Source of the DNA: Streptomyces sp. NRRL WC-3605
GTDB taxonomy: Bacteria > Actinomycetota > Actinomycetes > Streptomycetales > Streptomycetaceae
Length of the DNA: 64,000 nt
Direction: 5' to 3'
Assembly (NCBI RefSeq): GCF_001509795.1
Contig: NZ_LLZN01000035.1
Span: 62,001-126,000 of the forward strand
In this document: one piece after another, positions 9,165 through 18,628 of the stretch
Position numbering within the stretch: position 1 is the first letter of the stretch
How the letters are laid out: every line of letters begins with the position of its first letter
The notes under the pieces: model-generated
What the model saw: the letters and a program-made list of their open reading frames with translations, nothing else
Databases searched by the model: none
Told to the model about the DNA's origin: nothing
Translations under genes and position numbers: made by a program

Positions 9165-9731
9165 ATGCACTGCCCCTTCTGCAGGCACCCCGACAGCCGC
9201 GTGGTCGACAGCCGTACCACCGACGACGGCACGTCGATCCGCAGGCGCCGTCAGTGTCCCGACTGCTCCCGTCGTTTCACGACCGTGGAGACGTGCTCAC
9301 TGATGGTGATCAAGCGGTCCGGAGTCACCGAACCGTTCAGCCGTACCAAGGTCATCAACGGTGTGCGCAAGGCATGCCAGGGACGGCCTGTCACCGAGGA
9401 CGCCCTCGCCCAGCTCGGCCAGCGGGTCGAGGAGGCGGTGCGGGCCACCGGGAGCGCCGAGCTGACCACCCACGACGTGGGCCTGGCCATACTCGGCCCG
9501 CTGCAGGAGCTCGACCTCGTCGCCTATCTGCGGTTCGCCTCCGTCTACCGGGCGTTCGACTCGCTCGAGGACTTCGAGGCCGCGATCGCGGAACTGAGGG
9601 AGACGACCGGGCGCGACGCCACGGACGACAACGGCGCCGGCGAGGCGCGCGCGGACACGGGGGGCCAGGAGGACGACGGCGGGACCGCGGGGGCCGTACC
9701 GGTTCCCGTGCCCGCCGAGGCCGCCGACTGA
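9165..9731 (+). CDS. nrdR: NrdR, repressor of ribonucleotide reductase genes
   Basis: This 188-residue regulator has an N-terminal zinc ribbon (MHCPFC at Cys3/Cys6 and QCPDC at about Cys31/Cys34) with the hallmark SRVVDSR, then an ATP-cone domain ([20 protein letters not shown]) that senses ATP/dATP. The last 40 residues are an acidic Ala/Gly/Pro tail beyond the conserved domain, usual for Streptomyces. ATG 9165 follows GAGGAGGG. It is co-directional with nrdJ 163 bases downstream and probably cotranscribed, so it represses its own operon and the class I reductase genes elsewhere. Confidence 0.96.
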   Translation: MHCPFCRHPDSRVVDSRTTDDGTSIRRRRQCPDCSRRFTTVETCSLMVIKRSGVTEPFSRTKVINGVRKACQGRPVTEDALAQLGQRVEEAVRATGSAELTTHDVGLAILGPLQELDLVAYLRFASVYRAFDSLEDFEAAIAELRETTGRDATDDNGAGEARADTGGQEDDGGTAGAVPVPVPAEAAD

Positions 9732-9894
9732 GGGCCGGCCGGACCGGCGTCGAGAGACCGGATCCGGCCGGGGAGGCGGCGAAGAAAGACGTGCTGCGGG
9801 CGGCGATCAGAGGGTGCCCGCAGCGAGGACAGAACACGTGCCACGGGGAACATCGGGGCACTTCAGGGCGTTTTCGCCCGTACAGGGAGGCGGC

Positions 9895-12795
9895 ATGACA
9901 GAGACGGCGAGCGGTCCGGCACGGAGTTCCCGTGCCAAGGGCGGCAAGACGGCCAAGGGACTGCGCATCGAGCGCATCCACACCACCCCCGGCGTACACC
10001 CGTACGACGAGGTGGCCTGGGAGCGCCGTGACGTCGTCATGACCAACTGGCGCGACGGCTCGGTCAACTTCGAGCAGCGCGGCGTCGAGTTCCCCGACTT
10101 CTGGTCGGTGAACGCGGTCAACATCGTCACCAGCAAGTACTTCCGGGGCGCCGTCGGCACCCCGCAGCGCGAGGTGAGCCTGAAGCAGCTCATCGACCGC
10201 ATCGTGAAGACGTACCGGAAGGCCGGCGAGGACCACAGGTACTTCGCGTCGCCCGCCGACGCCGAGATCTTCGAGCACGAGCTCGCCTACGCCCTGCTCC
10301 ACCAGATCTTCAGCTTCAACAGCCCCGTGTGGTTCAACGTGGGCACGCCGCAGCCCCAGCAGGTCTCCGCCTGCTTCATCCTGTCCGTCGACGACTCCAT
10401 GGAGTCGATCCTCGACTGGTACAAGGAAGAGGGCATGATCTTCAAAGGCGGCTCCGGCGCCGGCCTGAACCTCTCCCGCATCCGCTCCTCCAAGGAGCTG
10501 CTGTCCTCCGGCGGCAACGCCTCGGGTCCGGTCTCCTTCATGCGCGGTGCCGACGCCTCCGCGGGCACCATCAAGTCGGGCGGCGCCACCCGCCGCGCCG
10601 CCAAGATGGTCATCCTCGACGTCGACCACCCCGACATCGAGGACTTCATCGAGACCAAGGTGAAGGAGGAGGAGAAGATCCGCGCCCTGCGCGACGCGGG
10701 CTTCGACATGGACCTGGGCGGCGACGACATCACGTCCGTCCAGTACCAGAACGCCAACAACTCGGTCCGCGTGAACGACGAGTTCATGAAGGCGGTCGAG
10801 CAGGGCGGGAAGTTCGGCCTGCGCGCCCGGATGACGGGCGAGGTCATCGAGGAGGTCGACGCCAAGTCGCTCTTCCGCAAGATGGCCGAGGCCGCCTGGG
10901 CCTGCGCCGACCCCGGCATCCAGTACGACGACACGATCAACCACTGGCACACGTGCCCGGAGTCCGGCCGGATCAACGGCTCGAACCCGTGCAGCGAGTA
11001 CATGCACCTGGACAACACGTCCTGCAACCTCGCCTCGCTGAACCTGATGAAGTTCCTCAAGGACGACGGCAAGGGCCACCAGTCCTTCGAGATCGAGCGC
11101 TTCGCCAAGGTCGTCGAGCTCGTCATCACCGCGATGGACATCTCCATCTGCTTCGCGGACTTCCCGACGCAGAAGATCGGTGAGAACACGCGCGCGTTCC
11201 GCCAGCTCGGCATCGGCTACGCCAACCTCGGCGCCCTGCTGATGGCGACCGGCCACGCCTACGACTCCGACGGCGGCCGCGCCCTCGCCGGTGCCATCAC
11301 CTCCCTGATGACCGGCACCTCGTACAAGCGCTCCGCCGAGCTCGCCGCGGTCGTCGGCCCGTACGACGGCTACGCCCGCAACGCCCAGCCGCACCTGCGC
11401 GTCATGAAGCAGCACGCCGACGCCAACACCGCGGCCGTCCGCATGGACGACCTGGACACGCCGATCTGGGCCGCCGCCACGGAGGCCTGGCAGGACGTGC
11501 AGCGCCTCGGCGAGAAGAACGGCTTCCGCAACGCGCAGGCGTCCGTCATCGCCCCGACCGGCACCATCGGTCTCGCGATGTCCTGCGACACCACCGGTCT
11601 TGAGCCCGACCTCGCGCTGGTCAAGTTCAAGAAGCTGGTCGGCGGCGGCTCGATGCAGATCGTCAACGGCACCGTCCCGCAGGCCCTGCGCCGCCTGGGC
11701 TACCAGGAGGAGCAGATCGAGGCGATCGTCGCCCACATCGCCGAGCACGGCAACGTGATCGACGCCCCCGGCCTCAAGCACGAGCACTACGAGGTGTTCG
11801 ACTGCGCCATGGGCGAGCGTTCCATCTCCGCGATGGGCCACGTCCGCATGATGGCCGCGATCCAGCCCTGGATCTCCGGCGCCCTCTCCAAGACCGTCAA
11901 CCTGCCGGAGACGGCGACGGTCGAGGACGTCGAGGAGGTCTACTTCGAGGCCTGGAAGATGGGCGTCAAGGCGCTCGCCATCTACCGCGACAACTGCAAG
12001 GTCGGCCAGCCCCTCTCCGCGAAGACCAAGGAGAAGGAGAAGACCGAGATCACGGAGAAGGCCGAGGCCACCATCCGTGAGACGGTCGAGAAGGTCGTCG
12101 AGTACCGCCCGGTCCGCAAGCGCCTGCCCAAGGGCCGTCCCGGGATCACGACGTCCTTCACCGTCGGCGGCGCCGAGGGCTACATGACCGCCAACTCCTA
12201 CCCGGACGACGGTCTCGGCGAGGTCTTCCTGAAGATGTCCAAGCAGGGCTCGACCCTCGCCGGCATGATGGACGCCTTCTCCATCGCGGTCTCCGTCGGC
12301 CTCCAGTACGGCGTGCCGCTGGAGACGTACGTCTCGAAGTTCACCAACATGCGCTTCGAGCCGGCCGGTATGACGGACGACCCGGACGTGCGGATGGCGC
12401 AGTCGATCGTCGACTACATCTTCCGCCGCCTGGCGCTGGACTTCCTGCCCTTCGAGACGCGCTCCGCGCTCGGCATCCACTCCGCCGAGGAGCGTCAGCG
12501 TCACCTGGAGACCGGCTCGTACGAGCAGGCCATCGACGACGACGAGGTCGACGTCGAGGGGCTGGCCCAGTCGGCGCCGCGCGCCCAGGAGCTGAAGGCC
12601 GTGGCCACGCCGAAGGCCGAGGTCGAGGCGGCCAAGCCCGCCCCGAAGCAGGCTCACACCAGCGCCGAGCTGGTGGAGATGCAGCTGGGCATCCAGGCCG
12701 ACGCCCCGCTGTGCTTCTCCTGCGGCACGAAGATGCAGCGGGCCGGTTCCTGCTACATCTGCGAGGGCTGCGGCTCGACCAGCGGTTGCAGCTGA
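9895..12795 (+). CDS. nrdJ: Class II adenosylcobalamin-dependent ribonucleoside-diphosphate reductase
   Basis: This 966-residue enzyme is an oxygen-independent class II reductase that makes deoxynucleotides with coenzyme B12. Visible parts are FSFNSPVWFNVG, GGSGAGLNLSRIRSS, NPCSEYMHLDNTSCNLASLN with active-site cysteines, and a C-terminal Cys-rich tail CFSCGTKMQRAGSCYICEGC that probably acts in re-reduction. ATG 9895 has GGGAGGCGG directly upstream; the 27 upstream codons look unrelated. It follows nrdR and converges on the TerD-like gene across a strong hairpin. A charged Lys/Glu linker (about residues 705-745) precedes the C-terminal part. Confidence 0.96.
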   Translation: MTETASGPARSSRAKGGKTAKGLRIERIHTTPGVHPYDEVAWERRDVVMTNWRDGSVNFEQRGVEFPDFWSVNAVNIVTSKYFRGAVGTPQREVSLKQLIDRIVKTYRKAGEDHRYFASPADAEIFEHELAYALLHQIFSFNSPVWFNVGTPQPQQVSACFILSVDDSMESILDWYKEEGMIFKGGSGAGLNLSRIRSSKELLSSGGNASGPVSFMRGADASAGTIKSGGATRRAAKMVILDVDHPDIEDFIETKVKEEEKIRALRDAGFDMDLGGDDITSVQYQNANNSVRVNDEFMKAVEQGGKFGLRARMTGEVIEEVDAKSLFRKMAEAAWACADPGIQYDDTINHWHTCPESGRINGSNPCSEYMHLDNTSCNLASLNLMKFLKDDGKGHQSFEIERFAKVVELVITAMDISICFADFPTQKIGENTRAFRQLGIGYANLGALLMATGHAYDSDGGRALAGAITSLMTGTSYKRSAELAAVVGPYDGYARNAQPHLRVMKQHADANTAAVRMDDLDTPIWAAATEAWQDVQRLGEKNGFRNAQASVIAPTGTIGLAMSCDTTGLEPDLALVKFKKLVGGGSMQIVNGTVPQALRRLGYQEEQIEAIVAHIAEHGNVIDAPGLKHEHYEVFDCAMGERSISAMGHVRMMAAIQPWISGALSKTVNLPETATVEDVEEVYFEAWKMGVKALAIYRDNCKVGQPLSAKTKEKEKTEITEKAEATIRETVEKVVEYRPVRKRLPKGRPGITTSFTVGGAEGYMTANSYPDDGLGEVFLKMSKQGSTLAGMMDAFSIAVSVGLQYGVPLETYVSKFTNMRFEPAGMTDDPDVRMAQSIVDYIFRRLALDFLPFETRSALGIHSAEERQRHLETGSYEQAIDDDEVDVEGLAQSAPRAQELKAVATPKAEVEAAKPAPKQAHTSAELVEMQLGIQADAPLCFSCGTKMQRAGSCYICEGCGSTSGCS

Positions 12796-12817
12796 CCCGC
12801 TGACGAGTGACGCGTGA

Positions 12818-12852
12818 GAGAGGGGCGCCGGCACGATGCCGGCGCCCCTCTC
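12818..12852. terminator. Bidirectional terminator after nrdJ
   Basis: A perfect 16-bp stem (GAGAGGGGCGCCGGCA and its complement) with a 3-base loop CGA lies between the convergent nrdJ and TerD-like genes. Confidence 0.9.
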
Positions 12853-12874
12853 CCGTGTCCGTCCGCCGCCCGCC

Positions 12875-13405
12875 TCAGGCGCGGCGGTGCCCCATCGTCT
12901 GGGCGAAGGTCGCCGGGTCGTCCTCGAAGCCGTGCACGCCGGGACGGAAGTCCCACGTCGTCGAGCCCTCACGGACGAACTCCGCGACCGTCGCCGCCGT
13001 CGCGCCGAGGGCCCCGCCGAAGTCGTCCTCGGCCAGGACCGTGTAGCCCTCGCGGATGCGCAGGGCCGGCTTGACGACACTCACGAAGGTCCGCTGCGCC
13101 GGGTGCTGCTGGATGATCACGCCGACCACCACGCGCGCGTACCGGGCGTCGAGCCGGTCGAGCTCCACGGTCAGCACCTCGTCCCAGCCGAAGCCCTGGC
13201 CGTCCTTGCTGTCGCGGTTCAGATGGATCGTGCCGTCGGGGGAGCGGCTGTCGAAGTGGACCACGTACGCGGGATCGCCGTAGGGATCGCTCGCCGGGTA
13301 GGTGGCGGCCACTATGTCCAGGTCGGTGGGCGGCTGCCCGGCCGGACTCGGATCCCATTTGACCGAGATCTCGACCTTCCGGAAGCTCTTGCTGATGGCG
13401 TTCAC
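12875..13405 (-). CDS. TerD-family stress protein
   Basis: This 176-residue protein belongs to the TerD (tellurium resistance / general stress) calcium-binding beta-sandwich family. Visible are a charged start SKSFRKVEISVKWDPSP, the acidic segment TDLDIVAATY, HLNRDSKDGQGFGWDEVLTVELDRLD, and a C-terminal GYTVLAEDDFG. GTG 13405 has AAGGGGAAA upstream and gives the expected family length; the longer frame adds an Arg-rich stretch. It is a stand-alone gene convergent with nrdJ. The exact biochemical role of TerD proteins is unsettled; links to stress and development in Streptomyces are known for the family. Confidence 0.8.
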   Translation of the reverse strand: MNAISKSFRKVEISVKWDPSPAGQPPTDLDIVAATYPASDPYGDPAYVVHFDSRSPDGTIHLNRDSKDGQGFGWDEVLTVELDRLDARYARVVVGVIIQQHPAQRTFVSVVKPALRIREGYTVLAEDDFGGALGATAATVAEFVREGSTTWDFRPGVHGFEDDPATFAQTMGHRRA

Positions 13406-13560
13406 CAGGTTTCCCCTTCCCCGTACCGCGAATGCGTCGACCCGAACTGCCCTGCGGACACGGCCGGTTGTCCATCCTGCCACGCGAAGCGGAGCCAGTG
13501 CCGCCAAGCACTCCCGCCGACCGTGACCGGCGCCACGTCCCCTGGCCTTACGATGGCGCG

Positions 13561-14166
13561 GTGCTGGTCAAGTGGATTCGCTGCACCGTGGTGGACCGCC
13601 GCGGTTTCGAGCGGGGGCAGCGGAAATGGGCGGGGCTTCCGGGGGAGCCGGGGTTCAGGGGGCAGGGCGGTGGGTGGAGCCGGGGGCGGCAGGGAGTGGC
13701 GCACGTCTTCTCGTTCTGGGAGAGCCGTTCCTTCTACGACTCCTTCATGGCCCGGTCCCACGACCGGCTGGCCGCGACCCAGTCGGGCACCTTCAAGGAC
13801 GCGCAGGTCAAGCTCTTCGACTACCGCTTCGACGTGAAGACCGGCTTCGAGCCGCGCTTCACCGACGCGGACCTCGTCCGGGTGGCGCACTGCCGGGTCC
13901 ACGAGGAACGGGCCGAGCACTTCATGCTCATGCAGGAGAAGGTCTGGAACCCCGCGATGGCGGGCTCGCCGGGCATGATCCGCGGGCTGTTCGGGGAGGC
14001 GCCGGGACCGGAGTTCCTCGTGCTGTCCATGTGGCGGTCGGCGGCCGAGCACGGAAAGTACCGCACCGAACGGGTGGAGCGGCTGGCCCTGCGGGCCCAG
14101 ACGGAGGCCGACGTGGCCGCCCTCACCGGTGACATCGTGGAACTGGAACCCACCTGGACGGTCTGA
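13561..14166 (+). CDS. DUF4937 (YdbC-like) protein
   Basis: A 201-residue protein starting at GTG 13561 (VLVKWIRCTVVDRRGFERGQ). It appears to hold two related alpha-beta barrel-like repeats: QGVAHVFSFWESRSFYDSFM in the first half and PGPEFLVLSMWRSAAEHGKY in the second, both resembling antibiotic-monooxygenase-type folds. I recognise it as the DUF4937/YdbC group, whose function is not known. The start is inferred from the family N-terminus because the ribosome site is weak. Confidence 0.72.
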   Translation: MLVKWIRCTVVDRRGFERGQRKWAGLPGEPGFRGQGGGWSRGRQGVAHVFSFWESRSFYDSFMARSHDRLAATQSGTFKDAQVKLFDYRFDVKTGFEPRFTDADLVRVAHCRVHEERAEHFMLMQEKVWNPAMAGSPGMIRGLFGEAPGPEFLVLSMWRSAAEHGKYRTERVERLALRAQTEADVAALTGDIVELEPTWTV

Positions 14167-14279
14167 CGGCACCCCGCCCACGCGTTCCCACGCGACCGTG
14201 GGGCGGGAAATGTGTGACCTACGCCGTATGGAGCCCTCAGGAGTGCTCGATCAGCCGTCAGCCGATCTAGGGTTTTGGC

Positions 14280-14939
14280 ATGGTACGACCACGGCGCATC
14301 GTCCTTGTCCGGCACGGCGAGTCAACCGGCAATGTTGATGACACCGTGTACCAGCGTGAACCCGACCACGCTCTCGCCCTGACCGAGCGGGGGTGGCAGC
14401 AGGCGGAGGAGACCGGCAAACGGCTCCGCGAGGTCTTCGGCCGCGAACGCGTCAGCGTGTACGTCTCCCCCTACCGGCGCACGCACGAGACGCTGCGTGC
14501 CTTCCACCTCGACCCCGGCCTCATACGCGTCCGCGAGGAGCCCCGCCTGCGGGAACAGGACTGGGGGAACTGGCAGGACTGCGACGACGTCCGCCTCCAG
14601 AAGGCGTACCGGGACGCCTACGGCCACTTCTTCTACCGCTTCGCGCAGGGCGAGTCCGGCGCCGACGTCTACGACCGGGTCGGCGGCTTCCTGGAGAGTC
14701 TCTTCCGCAGCTTCGAGGCCCCCGACCATCCGCCGAACGTGCTGCTCGTGACCCATGGGCTGGCCATGCGCCTCTTCTGCATGCGCTGGTTCCACTGGAC
14801 GGTCGCGGAATTCGAATCCCTGTCCAATCCGGGGAACGCGGAGATGCGGATGCTCGTTCTCGGGGACGACGGCAAGTACACCTTGGACAGGCCGTTCGAC
14901 CGCTGGCGTGACCCGGAGCCGTACGGGATCACCGGATAG
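14280..14939 (+). CDS. Histidine phosphatase family protein (phosphoglycerate mutase-like)
   Basis: This 219-residue protein begins with the catalytic motif LVRHGESTGN (His about 12), continues with SPYRRTHET, the acid/base Glu region RLREQDWGNW, and the second catalytic histidine in LLVTHGLAMR. This is the branch-1 histidine phosphatase pattern. The substrate is not predictable; Streptomyces members are usually annotated as phosphatases rather than glycolytic mutases. ATG 14280 starts directly at the motif. Twelve bases separate it from the downstream ADP-ribosylglycohydrolase, so the two are probably cotranscribed. Confidence 0.88.
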   Translation: MVRPRRIVLVRHGESTGNVDDTVYQREPDHALALTERGWQQAEETGKRLREVFGRERVSVYVSPYRRTHETLRAFHLDPGLIRVREEPRLREQDWGNWQDCDDVRLQKAYRDAYGHFFYRFAQGESGADVYDRVGGFLESLFRSFEAPDHPPNVLLVTHGLAMRLFCMRWFHWTVAEFESLSNPGNAEMRMLVLGDDGKYTLDRPFDRWRDPEPYGITG

Positions 14940-14951
14940 AGTGGCAGGGCG

Positions 14952-15857
14952 ATGACCGCTGATTTCTCCTCCGACGAGCGCCTGGAGCGCGCCCTCGCCA
15001 GCCTGCGCGGACTGGCGGTCGGGGACGCGCTGGGTTCGCAGTTCTTCGTCCCGGTGAACTACCCGCTCCTCAAGCGCCGTGAGCTGCCCCCGGGCCCCTG
15101 GCAGTGGACGGACGACACGGAGATGGCGGGTTCCGTGGTGGCCGTGCTGAGCGTCCACCACCGCATCGACCAGGACGCCCTCGCCCGCTCCTTCGCCGAG
15201 CACCACGACTTCGACCGGGGCTACGGCCCCGCCGTCAACCGGCTGCTGCGCCTGGTCAGGGAGGGCGGCGACTGGCGTGAGCTGTCGGCCGCCCTGTTCA
15301 ACGGGCAGGGCTCGTGGGGGAACGGGGCGGCGATGCGGATCGCCCCCCTCGGCGCCTGGTACGCCGACGATCCCGAGCAGGCCACGCACCAGGCCGAGAT
15401 CTCGGCCTACCCCACGCACCAGCACCGCGAGGCGGTCGTCGGGGCCATGGCGGTCGCCGCCGCGGCGGCCCTGGCGGCCGCTCCGGGCGGACCGCCCAGC
15501 CCCGGGAAGCTCCTGGACGACGTCGTCGCCCTCGTCCCGAAGAGCGCGGTCGCCGCGGGCCTGCGCCGCGCCCGGGACATGCTCGACTACGGCGACGCGG
15601 CCACCGTCGCGGCCGTCCTGGGCTGCGGCCGGCGGACCACCGCCCATGACACGGTGCCGTTCGCGCTCTGGTCGGCCGCGCGCGCCCTCGGTGACTACGA
15701 GGAGGCGTTCTGGACGACCGCCCAGGTCGGCGGCGACATGGACACGACCTGCGCCATCGTGGGCGGAGTGATCGGCTCCGGCAAGGCGGGGCCGGTACCG
15801 GCCGAGTGGCTGCGGCGGACCGAGGCGCTCCCGGAGTGGGTGCACGCCTCGGTGTAG
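14952..15857 (+). CDS. ADP-ribosylglycohydrolase family protein
   Basis: The 301-residue protein carries the dinuclear Mg site of the DraG/ARH family: GLAVGDALGSQF near the N-terminus, WTDDTEMAGSV (Thr-Asp-Asp ligands) and the C-terminal GGDMDTTCAIVGGVIG (Asp-x-Asp ligands). Members remove ADP-ribose from proteins or cleave related N-glycosides; the target here is unknown. It lies 12 bases after the histidine phosphatase gene. Its stop codon falls inside the first unit of a four-copy tandem repeat. Confidence 0.88.
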   Translation: MTADFSSDERLERALASLRGLAVGDALGSQFFVPVNYPLLKRRELPPGPWQWTDDTEMAGSVVAVLSVHHRIDQDALARSFAEHHDFDRGYGPAVNRLLRLVREGGDWRELSAALFNGQGSWGNGAAMRIAPLGAWYADDPEQATHQAEISAYPTHQHREAVVGAMAVAAAAALAAAPGGPPSPGKLLDDVVALVPKSAVAAGLRRARDMLDYGDAATVAAVLGCGRRTTAHDTVPFALWSAARALGDYEEAFWTTAQVGGDMDTTCAIVGGVIGSGKAGPVPAEWLRRTEALPEWVHASV

Positions 15858-15922
15858 TGAGCGGCTCGGTGTAGTGGGTGCGGCTCGGGGTAGTGAGCGC
15901 GGCTCGGTGTGGCGGGTACGGC
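15849..15922. repeat. Four tandem ~19-bp repeats at the end of the ADP-ribosylglycohydrolase gene
   Basis: Units start with TCGGTGTAGTG or a near copy at 15849, 15866, 15885 and 15904, lengths 17, 19, 19 and 19, all ending CGGC. The first unit contains the TAG stop of the upstream gene. Confidence 0.75.
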
Positions 15923-16039
15923 TCTTTCAGCCGGGCGTACGGAAGACCGGCCCGGGGTCCTGGTGGACCGGAGCCGGCCGTCCGCTGTCCGGTGAGGAGC
16001 GTGTGCGTCACCCCGTCGCAGGGGCCCGTCGCCCGTCCG

Positions 16040-17599
16040 TCACCCCGCCAGGGGGCCCGCCGTCCCGGAGAGGGCGTCCAGGTCGCTCTTGCGGACCCGC
16101 ACCACGATCGCGGCGACGATGAACGCCAGGACGGCCATGGCGGCGGCCGGGATGAACGCCGTGGAGATGCCGTGGGACAGGACCTCGTGGCTCCAGGGCG
16201 CCGGCAGCTGACCGGACTCGGCGAACGCGGCCTTCTGCTCCGGTGTGGCCTGGGCCATGAACGACGCGACCTGGTCGGTCGCCTCGTCGCGGCTGGCGGT
16301 GCCGAAGACGGTCGTCAGGATGGACAGGCCGAGCGCGCCGCCCACCTGCTGCATGGTGTTGAGCAGCGCGGAGGCCGCCCCCGCCTCGCGCGGGGCGACC
16401 CCGGACACGGCGGTCACGGTGAGGGTGACGAAGTTGAGGCCCATACCGAGTCCGAAGAGCAGCATCGGGCCGAGCACCCCGCTGACGTACGAGCTGCCCG
16501 AGTCGACCAGGGACTGCCAGCCCAGCCCGATGGCCGCGAGGGTGGTGCCGGCCATCAGGAACGGCTTGGGTCCGAGCACCGGCAGCAGCCGCTGCGAGAC
16601 CCCGGCGCCCACGGCGATGACCGCGGTCACGGGCAAGAAGGCCAGTCCGGCGCGGATGGGGGAGTAGCCCAGCACGTTCTGCACGAACAGCACGATGTAG
16701 AAGAACATGCCGAACATCGCCGCCGCGAGACTGATCATGATCAGGTAGGCGCCCGAGCGGTTCCGGTCGGCGAACATGCGCAGCGGAGTGATCGGCTCCT
16801 TGGCGCGGCGCTCGACGTACAGGAAGGCGGCGAGGAGCACCACGGCCGCGCCGAACGCGCCGAGCGTGAGGGAGTCCCGCCAGCCGTCGGACGCGGCGCG
16901 GATGAAGCCGTAGACCAGCGCGACCATGCCGAGCGTGGAGGTGAGCGCGCCGGTGAGGTCGAAGCGGCCGGGGTGGCGTTCGGACTCGTTGATGTAGCGG
17001 GGCGCCATGGCGGCGATGAGGACGCCGATGGGCACGTTCACGAAGAGCACCCAGCGCCAGTCGAGCCAGTCGGTGAGCAGTCCGCCGGCCAGCAGTCCGA
17101 TGGCGCCGCCGCCGGCGGAGACGGCGGCGAAGATGCCGAACGCCCGGTTGCGTTCGGGGCCTTCGGGGAACGTCGTGGTGATCAGCGCGAGCGATGTGGG
17201 TGAGGCGATGGCGCCGCCCATGCCCTGCAGGACGCGCGCGGCCAGCAACTGCCACGGCTCCTGGGCGAGTCCGCCGAGCAGCGAGGCGAAGGTGAACAGC
17301 AGGATGCCGGTGATGAAGACCCGGCGGCGCCCGAGGATGTCCCCGGCCCGGCCTCCGAGGAGCAGCAGGCCGCCGAAGGTGAGCGTGTAGGCGCTGACGA
17401 CCCATGTCAGGTCGGTCGTGGAGAAGTTGAGCGCGTTCTGGATGTCGGGCAGGGCGATGTTGACGATGGTGGCGTCGAGGACCACCATCAGCTGGCATGC
17501 GGCGATGACCGCGAGGGCGATGCCCGGATGGGACGGGCGGGATACCGGGCCCGGTGGAGCGGGCGCGGGTGAATGGGCCTGTATCTGATCGTGCGTCAC
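16040..17599 (-). CDS. MFS multidrug efflux transporter (DHA2, EmrB/QacA type)
   Basis: This 519-residue membrane protein has the 14-helix layout of proton-driven drug exporters. Visible are VVLDATIVNIALPDIQ (motif D1 in helix 1), GGRAGDILGRRRVF (motif A) and QGMGGAIASPTSLALI with following motif C-like glycines. GTG 17599 with GGGGGAC eight bases upstream is preferred over the TTG at 17614. The gene is divergent from a TetR regulator, and two inverted repeats stand between them. It is expected to export hydrophobic drugs or a natural product when the repressor is released. Confidence 0.9.
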   Translation of the reverse strand: MTHDQIQAHSPAPAPPGPVSRPSHPGIALAVIAACQLMVVLDATIVNIALPDIQNALNFSTTDLTWVVSAYTLTFGGLLLLGGRAGDILGRRRVFITGILLFTFASLLGGLAQEPWQLLAARVLQGMGGAIASPTSLALITTTFPEGPERNRAFGIFAAVSAGGGAIGLLAGGLLTDWLDWRWVLFVNVPIGVLIAAMAPRYINESERHPGRFDLTGALTSTLGMVALVYGFIRAASDGWRDSLTLGAFGAAVVLLAAFLYVERRAKEPITPLRMFADRNRSGAYLIMISLAAAMFGMFFYIVLFVQNVLGYSPIRAGLAFLPVTAVIAVGAGVSQRLLPVLGPKPFLMAGTTLAAIGLGWQSLVDSGSSYVSGVLGPMLLFGLGMGLNFVTLTVTAVSGVAPREAGAASALLNTMQQVGGALGLSILTTVFGTASRDEATDQVASFMAQATPEQKAAFAESGQLPAPWSHEVLSHGISTAFIPAAAMAVLAFIVAAIVVRVRKSDLDALSGTAGPLAG

Positions 17600-17622
17600 G
17601 AGAACGTCCCCCAAAGACGAAG

Positions 17623-17644
17623 TAGTGAACGTGTGCGTTCACTA
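17623..17644. promoter_or_regulatory. TetR-type operator 1
   Basis: A perfect inverted repeat, TAGTGAACG / CGTTCACTA with 4-base spacer TGTG, lies 24 bases upstream of the transporter start. It is the expected binding site for the divergent TetR protein. Confidence 0.75.
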
Positions 17645-17667
17645 GTCGGGACGATAGCGAGCCCCGC

Positions 17668-17691
17668 TTAGTGAACGCAAGCGTTCTTTAA
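17668..17691. promoter_or_regulatory. TetR-type operator 2
   Basis: A second copy of the same motif: TTAGTGAACGC then AA then GCGTTCTTTAA. The inner GAACGC/GCGTTC is perfect and the outer arms have mismatches. Its centre is 46 bp from operator 1. Confidence 0.65.
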
Positions 17692-17923
17692 TGGGGCCGT
17701 CCAGACTCTCGGTCGCCGTGCTGGTCAGGGGTGTGCTCGTCGGCCGGATCCGTCCGGTTCGGCCTCGCCGGTTCCGGCCGTTCCGGTGCCTGGGGCATCG
17801 AAAGAGCGGCCTCCGCCTGACATGCTGGTGGAGGGCGTGGTCGCGCGGCGCGTCCCCCCTCGGTCGCCGCGTGACGCTCGCGCCTCCCCGTACCCGCTTC
17901 GCTCGTTCGTTGGAGACGCTCAG

Positions 17924-18547
17924 ATGGTTACCTCGCGCTGGACGGCCGCCCCCGCTCGGCCGGCTTCCCCGCGCCGGCGTGGCGCGGTGCTCGAACGGGC
18001 GATCCTGGACGCCGCGTTGGAGCAGCTCAGCACCGTCGGCTGGAAGGGTCTGACGATGGAGGGCGTCGCCGCCTCCGCCCAGACCGGGAAGGCCGCCGTC
18101 TATCGGCGCTGGCCCTCCAAGGAGGACCTCGTCGCCGACGCGCTGCGGGCCGGCCTGCCGCCGCTGGAGTCCGCTCCCGACGTCGGATCCGTGCGCGGGG
18201 ACCTGCTCGCGCTGTGCCGGCTGGCACGCGACGCGATGTTCTCACGCCCCGGTCACGCGCTGCGCGCGGTCATTCACGAATGTGAAGACATCCAGGCCGA
18301 GCGCTTCCACACCGTGATCTTCGAGGGGCTTGTCGAGCCGACGATCAGGCTGCTGCGCGAGGTCGTAGTCCGGGGGATCGAGCGGGGAGAGGTGCGCGAG
18401 GACGCGGCGAACGGGTACGTCTACGACGCCATCCCGGCAATGCTGATGTACCGGTCGAAGATGTGCGGCAGCGAATGGGGTGACCGTGATCTGGAGGAGA
18501 TGATCGACCAGTTCATGGTCCCGCTGCTGCGCAGGACGGACTCCTGA
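17924..18547 (+). CDS. TetR family transcriptional regulator
   Basis: A 207-residue repressor with an N-terminal helix-turn-helix (ILDAALEQLSTVGWKGLTME, then GVAASAQTGKAAVYRRWPSK) and a C-terminal ligand-binding domain of the TetR_C_16/33 type. ATG 17924 follows GGAGACGCTC. The 46 upstream codons in frame have no family features. It is divergent from the MFS efflux gene, with two matching palindromes in the gap, so it most likely represses that transporter and itself. Confidence 0.88.
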   Translation: MVTSRWTAAPARPASPRRRGAVLERAILDAALEQLSTVGWKGLTMEGVAASAQTGKAAVYRRWPSKEDLVADALRAGLPPLESAPDVGSVRGDLLALCRLARDAMFSRPGHALRAVIHECEDIQAERFHTVIFEGLVEPTIRLLREVVVRGIERGEVREDAANGYVYDAIPAMLMYRSKMCGSEWGDRDLEEMIDQFMVPLLRRTDS

Positions 18548-18628
18548 TCGGGCGCTCGTCCGGGCGGGGGCCGGCAGTGGTGAACCGGGTGTCGGAGCCG
18601 GTTCCGGGCGGCGTAGGCTAAGGGCGCC

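Noticed and set aside
9391..13080. 1229-codon minus-strand open frame opposite nrdJ
   Set aside because: Antisense to the well-supported reductase gene, low complexity, and crosses a strong terminator.
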